Part shown: positions 5,285 through 13,190 of the stretch, piece after piece
Layout: the number at the start of each line of letters is the position of its first letter
How positions within the stretch are numbered: the first letter of the stretch is position 1
Assembly: GCA_002432545.1 (NCBI GenBank)
Contig: DJFR01000245.1
Location: 14,388 to 27,577 of the forward strand
Reading direction: 5' to 3'
From: Flammeovirgaceae bacterium UBA5867
GTDB taxonomy: Bacteria > Bacteroidota > Bacteroidia > Cytophagales > Cyclobacteriaceae
Length of the DNA: 13,190 nt
The notes under the pieces: generated by a model
What the model was told of the DNA's origin: nothing
The model's database searches: none
What the model saw: the letters and a program-made list of their open reading frames with translations, nothing else
Program-made: the position numbers and the translations under genes

Positions 5285-7312
5285 ATGGATCTACTTGGCG
5301 GCATTAGCTTATTGCTTCTTGGCGGAATTGCATTCTTTATTTTCATTATCCTCTTTGCCTTCGCGACTTTTTATAAAAAGATTCCGCAGGGCAAAGCAAT
5401 TGTGCGCACGGGTGTTGGTGGTGGTAAAGTCGCCTTCAACAAGGGTATGTATGTAATTCCTATTCTTCATCAAATGGAGATTATGGATATATCTGTGAAG
5501 AAATTACAGATCGATCGTCTTGAACAGGATGGTCTTATTTGTAAAGACAATATCCGCGCAGATATCAAGGTAGCATTCTTCGTACGTGTAAACAAGAATG
5601 TTGATGATGTGTTGAATGTAGCGCAGATCATTGGTACTGAAAGAGCCAGTGACATTGAGACACTTTGCAATCTCTTCGAAGCAAAATTTTCGGAAGCATT
5701 AAAAACGGTTGGAAAAAAATTCGATTTCATCGAACTATATGAAGCCCGCCGGGAATTCAGAACTGAAATTCTGAACATCATCGGAACCGACCTTAACGGA
5801 TATATACTGGACGACTGCGCTATCGATTTTCTGGAACAGACAGAAATAAAATTCCTCAGTCCGCAAAATATACTTGACTCACAAGGTATCAAGAAGATCA
5901 CCGAGCTTACAGCCGCGCAGAATATAAAAGCCAACCTGATCAAGCGTGAAGAAGAGAAAGTGATCAAGAAGCAAGACGTTGAAGCGCGTGAAGCTATACT
6001 GGAACTGGAACGCCAGATGGCAGAGAAAGAAGAAAAGCAGCGCAGAGAAATTGATAATGTAAAGGCACGCGAACAAGCCGAGATACTCAAAGTAAGAGAA
6101 GAAGAAAGACTCAAGTCCGAATCTGTTCGGATTAAGACAGAAGAATCTCTTGCTGTACAAGAAGAAAATAAATTACGCCAGATCATTATTGCGGAAAAAA
6201 ATAAACAACGCACGAATGCTGTTGAGACCGAGCGTGTAGAAAAAGATCGCGCATTGGAAGCTACCGAGCGCGAGAAGATCGTAACACTGGCGCAGATTGA
6301 AAAAGAGAAAACAGTAGAGGTGGAGCGTAAGAATATTCAGGATGTTATTCGCGATCGCGTACGTCTTGAAAAAGGTGTGGTAGAAGAGCAACAAGGTGTA
6401 AAAGACCTCGAGGCATTCCGTGAAGTGGAGCGTAACAAAACAGTAGGTATAACACAGGCCAGTCAACAGGCTGAAGAAAAACTGATCTATACTGTGAAGG
6501 CTGCAGAGGCTGAGAAAAAAGCTGCAGAAGAAAAAGCGAAACAGTTGATCATTGATGCCGATGCCAAGAAAGAAGCCGCGGTGAAGCAGGCAGAGGCGCG
6601 CAAAATACTAGCCGAAGCTCAGGCACGTGAAGAAGCAACGAAAGGACTTTCTGAAGCAGAGGTTATGATGGCAAAAGCAGAAGCATCCGAAAGACAAGGT
6701 ATAGTGGATGCAACCGTAATTGAGAAAGTTGCCGAAGCTAAACGCAAGGAAGGTTTAACCGAAGCTGAAGTAACGAAAGAAAAGGCTTTAGCAGAAGCAG
6801 CAGGTATCCAGGAAAAAGCGGAAGCAATGAAAAAACTGGATGGTGTTGGAAAAGATCACGAAGAGTTCAAGTTGTTGCTGGCGAAAGAAAGAGATATAGC
6901 ACTTGCACAGATCAATACACAAACGCAGATAGCCGAAGCCCAGGCCGCTATATTGGGAGAGGCATTGAAGTCTGCGAAGATTGACATCGTAGGTGGTGAA
7001 ACCATGTTCTTCCAGAATATAGTTAACCAGGTTTCGAATGCGAAAGGCTTTGATCGTTTGATCAACGAAAGCGAGAACGCAACACAGATCAAAGCTGCTA
7101 TACTCGGAGAAGGAGGGAACGGTGGCGATTTGTTGACTCGTATCCGCGACTTTGCTGTGAAGTATAATATAACTTCGAACGATATCAAGAACCTGACCAT
7201 TTCAAGTCTGATTTTGAAAATGCAGCAGAATAGTTCTGACGAAGATCGTCCGTCACTGCTCAACCTCGCCAACCTGGCAAATAGTTTAGGATTATCGAAC
7301 AAGAAGCTGTAG
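5285..7312 (+). CDS. Flotillin / SPFH-domain scaffold protein, long form
   Basis: This 675-aa protein has one N-terminal membrane segment (about 5-29, GISLLLLGGIAFFIFIILFA). An SPFH/band-7 domain follows at about 30-200, opening with FYKKIPQGKAIVRTG and including DGLICKDNIRADIKVAFFVR (82-101) and LNGYILDDCAIDFLEQT (170-186). A very long charged coiled coil runs from about 205 to 560 with many AEA-type repeats, among them two related units at about 453-470 (KGLSEAEVMMAKAEA) and 489-506 (EGLTEAEVTKEKALAEA). A C-terminal region at about 565-675 contains GGETMFFQNIVNQVSNAKGF and ends in SLGLSNKKL. Bacterial flotillins form oligomers that organise membrane microdomains. E. coli YqiK is shorter, about 550 residues, so the rod and C-terminal region are longer here. 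It follows the YqiJ-like partner by 63 bp. After it, a hairpin-bearing 143-bp gap precedes the ATPase gene. Confidence 0.94.
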   Translation: MDLLGGISLLLLGGIAFFIFIILFAFATFYKKIPQGKAIVRTGVGGGKVAFNKGMYVIPILHQMEIMDISVKKLQIDRLEQDGLICKDNIRADIKVAFFVRVNKNVDDVLNVAQIIGTERASDIETLCNLFEAKFSEALKTVGKKFDFIELYEARREFRTEILNIIGTDLNGYILDDCAIDFLEQTEIKFLSPQNILDSQGIKKITELTAAQNIKANLIKREEEKVIKKQDVEAREAILELERQMAEKEEKQRREIDNVKAREQAEILKVREEERLKSESVRIKTEESLAVQEENKLRQIIIAEKNKQRTNAVETERVEKDRALEATEREKIVTLAQIEKEKTVEVERKNIQDVIRDRVRLEKGVVEEQQGVKDLEAFREVERNKTVGITQASQQAEEKLIYTVKAAEAEKKAAEEKAKQLIIDADAKKEAAVKQAEARKILAEAQAREEATKGLSEAEVMMAKAEASERQGIVDATVIEKVAEAKRKEGLTEAEVTKEKALAEAAGIQEKAEAMKKLDGVGKDHEEFKLLLAKERDIALAQINTQTQIAEAQAAILGEALKSAKIDIVGGETMFFQNIVNQVSNAKGFDRLINESENATQIKAAILGEGGNGGDLLTRIRDFAVKYNITSNDIKNLTISSLILKMQQNSSDEDRPSLLNLANLANSLGLSNKKL

Positions 7313-7362
7313 TACATCAGTCATCGATGGTTCTCAGCTGAGCCAAGATCATATGTGCTTGA

Positions 7363-7387
7363 ATCGGGACTTGATGAGAGTCCCGAT
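7363..7387. other. Hairpin between flotillin and ATPase genes
   Basis: A perfect 9-bp stem, ATCGGGACT (7363-7371) with AGTCCCGAT (7379-7387), encloses a 7-nt loop, 50 bp after the flotillin stop. No T-run follows directly; the nearest is ATTTTTA more than 20 bp on. It therefore looks less like a full terminator than an attenuator or an mRNA-processing or stability element that could lower expression of the ATPase gene relative to the upstream genes. A 10-bp palindrome CTCAGCTGAG (7333-7342) lies just before it. Confidence 0.5.
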
Positions 7388-7455
7388 CAGGCCGTGATGA
7401 TGGCAGTAATTTTTACAGATGTATAGATGTTCATCAGCGTTTATCTTTTTCCCTA

Positions 7456-10400
7456 ATGGCAGGTACTGAAAACACAAATACAATATTAGATTCCGGTACA
7501 TACGAGATCATCCGGAAGCGACTGGAAGAGCAACGGTTGAATTTATCGGAGCGACTGGCGAAGCTGAATAACGCCCGCAAAGAGATCTTTAATTCTACCG
7601 GGTTTCAACTGATCGGCAATCAACGCATCACGACAGTAAACAGTGGTGTGCCGCGTGGTATTATGGCCTTTGGCAATCTTACCATTTTCGGTTATAATGT
7701 TCATTTTGGTTTGCGCGAAAACATCAAGCTCAGCGATGTCTTCAGTATATATATATTTACGGGAGATCACTTCGCTCCCGAGCCGCTTACGCTGATTGAA
7801 GACGAGAGCTTCGTTACAGACTTCGGTAATCTTTACAAGTACTATAGGGATTCAATCTTTGCCAAGTTTGTTAAGACCGAGAATCACCTATACATGGTTT
7901 TTCAAACCAGCAAAAATCCTGACGACCGAAAGGCTTTTAAATGGTTGATCAAAGACGACAAGCTGGTATATCTTGATGACCGGAGTATTCATGAAGTTAA
8001 GCGGGCACCACAACATGAATTCGATTGGATCAAAACCGACCTTGGCAATCGCAGGCTTGGTTTACATCCACATATTTCAATCCTGGACAAAGTATTCATC
8101 GAAGCGGTTCACGGTGACATTACTTTTAAAATTGAAAACAACACCGATTCAGGACAGGGAATTTATTCGGAGCCGGTCTTAAATAAAGATCAGCAGTTGG
8201 ATGATGCCGAATATCATTATGCGGATCTCGGCAATCTTATACCCATCAAAATAAAACCATATGGAGAGAACTTTCGTGCCTATATTTTCAATGTGCGAAC
8301 CAAGCAGGTTCTTCCCATCAATAGTCTGCTCGATGCTGGCGTTTTGCTGCCAGACAATCAAGGAATAGTTTTCCCGAACGGCTATTACCTGCAAAATGGA
8401 GAGCACAAAATATTCGAACTCAATATAGCAGAGCTGGAATATAGCAATAGTATTACTTCGCCCAATGGCGAAGATTACCTGTATATATTCTACCAGAAGC
8501 AGACCAATACGTATGTGTTGATGTCATACAACATGATCGCACAACAAGTAGAGACACCGATCATCTGTAATGGCTTTACTGTATTCAGCGATGGAATACT
8601 GGTCTATTTCAGATCGGAGAATGAAGCGGTGAGGCATCACCAGGTGCAGATCTGGCAAACTCCATATACGGCTACACTCCAGGAAAATACAGCAATGAGT
8701 AATAATGTGCTGTATAAGATCGGTAATAAAGATATAGTGAGTGCGATGAGTGAAAGCCAGGAAGTAATACAGCTTTTACAAAAAGAAGACAGCTACGAAG
8801 ATCTTTACGAAGATATACACAAGCGCACGAATGATATTGTTGATTCGTATTTCTGGTTAAAGGATGACGGTACGTTCGATCTTGCCACTCCGCTAACGCA
8901 GATCAGGAATATAGCCAACACGGCTATAGATGAGTTTGCAAAAGTGCAGGCGCAACGCCAGCATGCCAAGGACAATCTCGTGGCCATGCAAAAGCGCGTG
9001 GATCAGTTGGTGATCGATGTAAAGGGTGCGACCATCACATCGCTGGATCAGCTTGTAAAACTGCTTGCAACAACGCGGAGTATGCAGGGTGCTGTTATCG
9101 ATCTGCAAAACATTCGGTATATTGATAGTAATGCTGTCAGTGTATTAAAAGATATACTCGCACAATATAACAGTTCACTATCGCAGGATACCGTTACTTT
9201 TTTATTGAAAGAAGATGCCCTTGCACCTTATGCAGAAAAGGTTGCAACGCTCAAAAAAGCAGCAAGTCTTGTTACAAAAGTGATTGATTCGCAGCCGGTG
9301 GAACAGGCTATAAAAGAGATTTCTACCGGCCTTGAGATGCTCATCGATATACTGAACAGTTTGAAAATTGAAGACACTACGCAAACCACGCGTATTGTTG
9401 AAAAGATCTCGCTGATATTCGCGTCACTGAATGAAGTGAAAGCAGAACTGGTACGCGTTACCACGGCTTTGAAAGCACAGGAATCGACCGGCCAGTTTTA
9501 TGCGCAACTTACTCTACTGGATCAAAGTATAGTAAACTTCCTGGACCTCTCTACATCGCCTGAAAAATGTGAAGAGTATTTCACGAAGGTTGGCATTCAG
9601 GTGGAGGAACTGGAAAGTAAATTTGCCGACTTTGATGAATTCGTTCTCAAGATTGCAGATAAGCGTGACGAGGTAGTCAAGGCGTTCAACGGTAAAAAAG
9701 AAATGCTGATCGCGCAGCTGAACAAGCGCACAACAGCATTGGAGCAGATCGGTTTGCGCGTTCTGAAGAACATTGAGAATAAAGCGCAGTCCTTCAACGA
9801 CAAGGAAACTATATACGCATTTTTCTCTACCGACCTAATGGTAGACAAGGTGCGTAACCTGATGGACGAATTAAAAGATCTCGGTGATGTAGCGAAAGCA
9901 GAAAACCTTGAGAACCTTGTTAAAGTTGCACAGGAAACTGCACTGCGAAATCTCAAAGACAAAACTGATCTTTTTGTTGATGGTCAAAACATTATAGCAC
10001 TTGGTACTTACAAGTTCATTGTAAATAAACAGGTGTTGGATCTTACGATCATTCGCAGAAATGAGAATTTATTTTTTCACCTTCTCGGAACAAGCTTCTA
10101 TAAGCAGGTGTCCGCTGAATCGCTATACCAGCACCGCGCTATATGGGAGCAGGAGCTGATATCTGAAAATGCAGAGATATACCGTTCGGAATACCTGGCG
10201 TATCAAACCTATCTTGAAAGTCTGCAACAGAATGATACATGGAACTATGAAACGTTTCTGAATGATCGCACCGAGCGTGATTATGCAGCGGCTTATCTCA
10301 AAGGCGTTCATAATACAGATGCTGCCATTATATACCAGGGACTTAAAAAACTTCAGGCAGAATTAGATATACTTCAGTTTTCTCCGGCTATTCGTGTAGC

Positions 10401-12297
10401 TGCTCAATTGTTCTGGTTTGGATTGGATGAAGCTTCACGTAACAAGCTACAGCAACTGATTACAGCCGCCTATGCTATACAGGAAAGTTTCCCGCAAAGC
10501 AAGCGTGCAGCTTTTGTTGGCAAGGAATTGTCATCACAGTTCTCACAATCGAAGATTGCTTACGAATCTGTAGATGCCAACGATGTAGCGCTATATTTAT
10601 ACTCGGAACTTTCTGCCGCCCGGCATTTTACCTGCAGTCAGCAGGCGCTGCATCTCAAAAAAGCGTTCGATGAATATTTAGCGGCACAAAAACGATCAGC
10701 ACTGTTTCTGCAGGAAGTAAATAACACTGGTTTCGATACAGGAGAACGATTTTATATAATTCAAAGCTGGCTCCAGGCGTTTCTTCAAACCCGATCAGTG
10801 GCAACCGATGAACTATATATTGATGAAGCGGCATGCTTGCTGCTTTTCAAAGATCATACCTATAGAGAAAGGGCAGCCGCAGATTCTATTGAACTTACCG
10901 GCTTAAAAGGCACGCATGCCGTGATACCGGGTGAAGGCAAATATATATTGAACTTCCACCGGTTTACAAAAAAGATGCGCAGCTATTTTGACACGATTGT
11001 TCCGGCATTCACATCGTTCAACCAGCTCAAGGAACAATTGGTACAGGAGTATCGCCAGCAGTTAAAGATCAGTGAGCTGGAACCAAAAGTATTAAGTTCC
11101 TTTGTTCGCAATCGACTTATCAACGAAGTATACTTTCCGTTGATCGGTGCGAATCTGGCCAAACAAATTGGTGCGGCAGGCGATGACAAACGCACAGCGC
11201 GTATGGGTATGCTGTTGCTGGTATCACCGCCCGGCTATGGTAAAACAACATTAATGGAGTACCTCGCAAAAACGATGGGACTACATTTTGTGAAAATAAA
11301 TGGTCCTACCATTGGGCATAGTATCACATCTATAGATCCGCAGGAAGCAACAACGTCAGGGGCACGGGCAGAACTTAAAAAAATAAATCTTTCATTCGAG
11401 ATGGCCGATAATGTGATGCTATATATAGACGATATTCAGCATTGCAGTGCCGAGTTTCTTCAGAAATTTATATCGCTCGCAGATGGCCAGCGAAAGATGG
11501 ATGGCATTTTTGAAGGAGAAAGCAAAACGTATGACTTGCGCGGAAAACGTTTCTGTGTAGTGATGGCCGGCAACCCCTATACCGAGAGTGGTGAGCAATT
11601 TAAAATTCCGGATATGTTAGCGAACCGCGCAGATGTATATAATCTCGGAGATGTCATCGGTAGTTCAGATCAACTGTTCAAACTCAGTCTCATTGAAAAC
11701 TGTGTGGCAGAGAATAGGTATATGCAACGCATCAGCAATCGTAGTTTTGATGACCTGTATAAACTCACCAGTTCTGTAGAAACAAAAAGCGACCTGCTGC
11801 CTGAACTTGAAGGTAACTATAACCAGCAGGAAATTGATGATGCTATTGCCGTGCTGAAGAACATCATCCGCATTCGCGATGTAGTGATGCTTGTGAACCA
11901 GCAATATATAGCGAGTGCCGCTATGAAAGATGCCTATCGTACGGAACCGGCCTTCAAACTGCAGGGGTCATACCGGAATATGAATAAGATGGCGGGCAAA
12001 GTTGTACCGCTTATGAATCCTGAAGAAGTGAACACATTGATTCTTTCTCACTACGAAGGAGAGTCTCAAACCTTAACATCCGATGCAGAAGCTAACCTGC
12101 TTCGACTAAAAGAAATTGCAGGCTTCCTCAATGAACAGGAAGTAGCACGCTGGCAGCAGATCAAAGAGATTTTTGTGAAGAACAATAAATTTGGAATGCT
12201 GAACGAAGGCGACACTTCAGGCCAGATGTTAATTCAGTTGAGTTCCTTTAACGACCACCTCGAGGCTATTGCAAAAGCAATCAAAGGAGATCGATAG
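7456..12297 (+). CDS. Giant AAA+ ATPase of the 'DNA repair ATPase' (DUF3686) type
   Basis: This 1613-aa protein has no signal peptide or membrane segment. Residues ~60-415 are beta-rich, with recurring strand units (FRAYIFNVRTKQV, DYLYIFYQKQTNTYVLMSYN and ILVYFRSENEAVRHHQVQIW) that suggest a propeller-like fold. About 455-835 is mainly coiled coil, interrupted near 545-590 by an alpha/beta segment (GAVIDLQNIRYIDSNAVSVL). A beta patch (about 837-880) and a helical region lead to one AAA+ module at ~1190-1420: Walker A SPPGYGKTT (1257-1265), Walker B VMLYIDDI (1320-1327, DD instead of the common DE), sensor-1 Asn1373 in VMAGNPY and a candidate arginine finger Arg1391 in LANRADV. A helical lid follows. 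It is not a sigma54 activator, as no GAFTGA is present. 'DNA repair' is an annotation label for the family; nothing here indicates DNA binding. Its position after PspA, YqiJ and flotillin genes points to a motor for that membrane assembly. Confidence 0.9.
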   Translation: MAGTENTNTILDSGTYEIIRKRLEEQRLNLSERLAKLNNARKEIFNSTGFQLIGNQRITTVNSGVPRGIMAFGNLTIFGYNVHFGLRENIKLSDVFSIYIFTGDHFAPEPLTLIEDESFVTDFGNLYKYYRDSIFAKFVKTENHLYMVFQTSKNPDDRKAFKWLIKDDKLVYLDDRSIHEVKRAPQHEFDWIKTDLGNRRLGLHPHISILDKVFIEAVHGDITFKIENNTDSGQGIYSEPVLNKDQQLDDAEYHYADLGNLIPIKIKPYGENFRAYIFNVRTKQVLPINSLLDAGVLLPDNQGIVFPNGYYLQNGEHKIFELNIAELEYSNSITSPNGEDYLYIFYQKQTNTYVLMSYNMIAQQVETPIICNGFTVFSDGILVYFRSENEAVRHHQVQIWQTPYTATLQENTAMSNNVLYKIGNKDIVSAMSESQEVIQLLQKEDSYEDLYEDIHKRTNDIVDSYFWLKDDGTFDLATPLTQIRNIANTAIDEFAKVQAQRQHAKDNLVAMQKRVDQLVIDVKGATITSLDQLVKLLATTRSMQGAVIDLQNIRYIDSNAVSVLKDILAQYNSSLSQDTVTFLLKEDALAPYAEKVATLKKAASLVTKVIDSQPVEQAIKEISTGLEMLIDILNSLKIEDTTQTTRIVEKISLIFASLNEVKAELVRVTTALKAQESTGQFYAQLTLLDQSIVNFLDLSTSPEKCEEYFTKVGIQVEELESKFADFDEFVLKIADKRDEVVKAFNGKKEMLIAQLNKRTTALEQIGLRVLKNIENKAQSFNDKETIYAFFSTDLMVDKVRNLMDELKDLGDVAKAENLENLVKVAQETALRNLKDKTDLFVDGQNIIALGTYKFIVNKQVLDLTIIRRNENLFFHLLGTSFYKQVSAESLYQHRAIWEQELISENAEIYRSEYLAYQTYLESLQQNDTWNYETFLNDRTERDYAAAYLKGVHNTDAAIIYQGLKKLQAELDILQFSPAIRVAAQLFWFGLDEASRNKLQQLITAAYAIQESFPQSKRAAFVGKELSSQFSQSKIAYESVDANDVALYLYSELSAARHFTCSQQALHLKKAFDEYLAAQKRSALFLQEVNNTGFDTGERFYIIQSWLQAFLQTRSVATDELYIDEAACLLLFKDHTYRERAAADSIELTGLKGTHAVIPGEGKYILNFHRFTKKMRSYFDTIVPAFTSFNQLKEQLVQEYRQQLKISELEPKVLSSFVRNRLINEVYFPLIGANLAKQIGAAGDDKRTARMGMLLLVSPPGYGKTTLMEYLAKTMGLHFVKINGPTIGHSITSIDPQEATTSGARAELKKINLSFEMADNVMLYIDDIQHCSAEFLQKFISLADGQRKMDGIFEGESKTYDLRGKRFCVVMAGNPYTESGEQFKIPDMLANRADVYNLGDVIGSSDQLFKLSLIENCVAENRYMQRISNRSFDDLYKLTSSVETKSDLLPELEGNYNQQEIDDAIAVLKNIIRIRDVVMLVNQQYIASAAMKDAYRTEPAFKLQGSYRNMNKMAGKVVPLMNPEEVNTLILSHYEGESQTLTSDAEANLLRLKEIAGFLNEQEVARWQQIKEIFVKNNKFGMLNEGDTSGQMLIQLSSFNDHLEAIAKAIKGDR

Positions 12298-12322
12298 CTG
12301 CTTATCAACCTGCCAACTTATA

Positions 12323-12381
12323 AACGACTCATGCTATACCTTACAAAGGATATACGTATGAGTCGTTATCTTTATTTCTTT
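12323..12381 (+). terminator. Intrinsic terminator of the PspA-flotillin-AAA cluster
   Basis: AACGACTCAT (12323-12332) pairs perfectly with ATGAGTCGTT (12358-12367). The pairing continues inward through GC/GT and TATACC/GG-ATA with two single-base bulges to a 7-nt loop TTACAAA, giving a near-continuous stem of about 18 bp. The T-rich run TTATCTTTATTTCTTT follows. It lies 25 bp after the ATPase stop and separates the cluster from the permease gene. Confidence 0.85.
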
Positions 12382-12490
12382 CCCTGATTGCTTCGGTCGA
12401 TTTCCGTTGATTGCTAAATTCCAATCGTTCATCCTAAAGCATAAATATCAAAACAATTATACATACATTTACGTAATTAATCGTGTGATC

Positions 12491-13190
12491 TTGAAAAAAC
12501 GCGCGTCACGACAATCACCCTCCGATACACTTCGGGAGCGGAGCAACCATCAACCACCTCGATGGGCTCAACGCTTTATTGAATGGTATTGCAAACCGCG
12601 GCTTGCTGAAGATCTGATGGGGGACCTTCAGGAATATTTTGAGCGGAATGTGAAATCGAAAGGTCCGTTTCGCGCCAGGCTCATTTATAGTATCGATGCA
12701 TTCAAGTTCTTCAGACTATATACGGTGCGTGCACCGGAATTTGTAAACCTCTTAATCAACTGGATCATGATTGGAAGCTACATCAAAACATCAATGCGCA
12801 GTGTAACGCGCAATAAACTGTTCTCGACAATCAACATTGTTGGTCTTGCTATAAGTATGTCCGTTGGACTGTTGTTGATAGCGTTCGTGCACGACTTGCT
12901 GTCGTATGATACATTCAACGAGAAAAAAAATCGTATATATCGCATTACCTCGCACGCAACGTTCGAGCAGGGATATAGCGACAAGTTTGCAACCACCTCG
13001 ATAAAAATAGGTAAACTGATTCGGGAAAAAGTGTCCGGTGTGGAGGAATCCACGATGATACAGACTGAGTTTTCCGGTGATGCAAGCATCAATAACAATG
13101 TTGTTCCATTCACTGGTATATATGCTGAACCTTCGATGCTTCGGATCTTCACGCTGCCGATGTTGAAAGGCAATGCCGCCACAGCTCTTA
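12491..13190 (+). CDS. FtsX/MacB-type ABC transporter permease with N-terminal prefix domain (partial, 5' part)
   Basis: The frame is open from here to the window edge and gives 233 residues; the 3' part is missing. Residues ~20-75 (PPRWAQRFIEWYCKPRLAED, then LMGDLQEYFERNVKSKGPF) match the permease prefix domain found on Bacteroidota FtsX-like permeases. After it comes the permease start GSYIKTSMRSVTRNKLFSTI (96-115), a first membrane helix at about 114-136 (NIVGLAISMSVGLLLIAFVH), then the extracytoplasmic MacB-like region (SYDTFNEKKNRIYRIT, KIGKLIREKVSGVEES). Such permeases work with an ABC ATPase in export or mechanotransmission. There is no in-frame ATG near the prefix; TTG at 12491 or GTG at 12485 must start it, unless translation begins at the internal ATG 12767, which would drop the prefix domain. 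It follows the cluster terminator, so it is probably a separate transcription unit. Confidence 0.88.
   Translation, partial: MKKRASRQSPSDTLRERSNHQPPRWAQRFIEWYCKPRLAEDLMGDLQEYFERNVKSKGPFRARLIYSIDAFKFFRLYTVRAPEFVNLLINWIMIGSYIKTSMRSVTRNKLFSTINIVGLAISMSVGLLLIAFVHDLLSYDTFNEKKNRIYRITSHATFEQGYSDKFATTSIKIGKLIREKVSGVEESTMIQTEFSGDASINNNVVPFTGIYAEPSMLRIFTLPMLKGNAATAL

Noticed and set aside
5470..6213. 247-codon open frame on the - strand opposite the flotillin gene
   Set aside because: It is Ser-, Arg- and Phe-rich low-complexity sequence, the expected mirror of the Glu/Lys-rich coiled coil. The flotillin reading on the + strand is unambiguous.
6856..7317. 153-codon open frame on the - strand at the end of the flotillin gene
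   Set aside because: It lies entirely over the clear flotillin C-terminal region, with no domain pattern and no promoter.
11221..11700. Possible sigma54 enhancer-binding activator (PspF equivalent) next to PspA
   Set aside because: The AAA+ module lacks a GAFTGA loop and a C-terminal Fis-type HTH, and the promoters seen are of the phylum's housekeeping type.
12778..13182. 134-codon open frame on the - strand near the right end
   Set aside because: It lies antisense to the FtsX-type permease, whose + strand translation shows the family's membrane helix and motifs.
1..13190. CRISPR array, tRNA or rRNA genes, insertion sequences, attachment sites
   Set aside because: I saw no regularly spaced direct repeats, no cloverleaf-type or rRNA sequence and no transposase or terminal inverted repeats anywhere in the window.

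Overview
The window looks like a chromosomal segment from a member of the Bacteroidota, probably of the Cytophagales type. Four things suggest this. Promoters fit the TTTG / TAnnTTTG pattern of that phylum. Shine-Dalgarno sequences are mostly missing. The FtsX-type permease carries an N-terminal prefix domain typical of Cytophagales. The ECF sigma factor has a divergent helix-turn-helix. This assignment is inferred from sequence style, not from a database match.

Left part (1-2606). A short 3' end of an unidentified + strand gene (1-102) meets an ECF sigma factor gene on the - strand (104-772) tail to tail, with 1 bp between the stop codons. Upstream of the sigma gene is a 379-bp gap that contains the terminator of the next - strand gene. 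That gene (1152-2201) encodes an exported alpha/beta hydrolase of the dienelactone-hydrolase/YcjY type. A further 405-bp gap holds its promoter, a perfect dyad and two very small doubtful ORFs.

Central part (2607-12297) is the main interest. A - strand XRE-family regulator (2607-3284) with a degenerate LexA/S24-like C-terminus is divergent from a five-gene + strand cluster: a small YbjN/CesT-chaperone-like protein, a PspA/IM30 (ESCRT-III superfamily) protein, a YqiJ-like membrane protein with an OB-fold tail and an Asp-rich loop, a 675-aa flotillin, and a 1613-aa AAA+ ATPase of the 'DNA repair ATPase'/DUF3686 type. Back-to-back promoters and a dyad lie between the regulator and the cluster. 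A 9-bp hairpin separates flotillin from the ATPase, and a long hairpin terminator closes the cluster. The combination is a membrane-remodelling polymer (PspA), a membrane microdomain scaffold (flotillin plus its YqiJ partner), a small chaperone-like protein and a dedicated AAA+ motor. I infer an envelope-maintenance machine in which the motor remodels or disassembles the PspA and/or flotillin assembly. The individual families are known; the function of the set is not established from anything visible here.

Right end (12298-13190). After the terminator, a separate + strand gene begins at a TTG or GTG codon. It encodes an FtsX/MacB-type ABC transporter permease with an N-terminal prefix domain and runs off the window.
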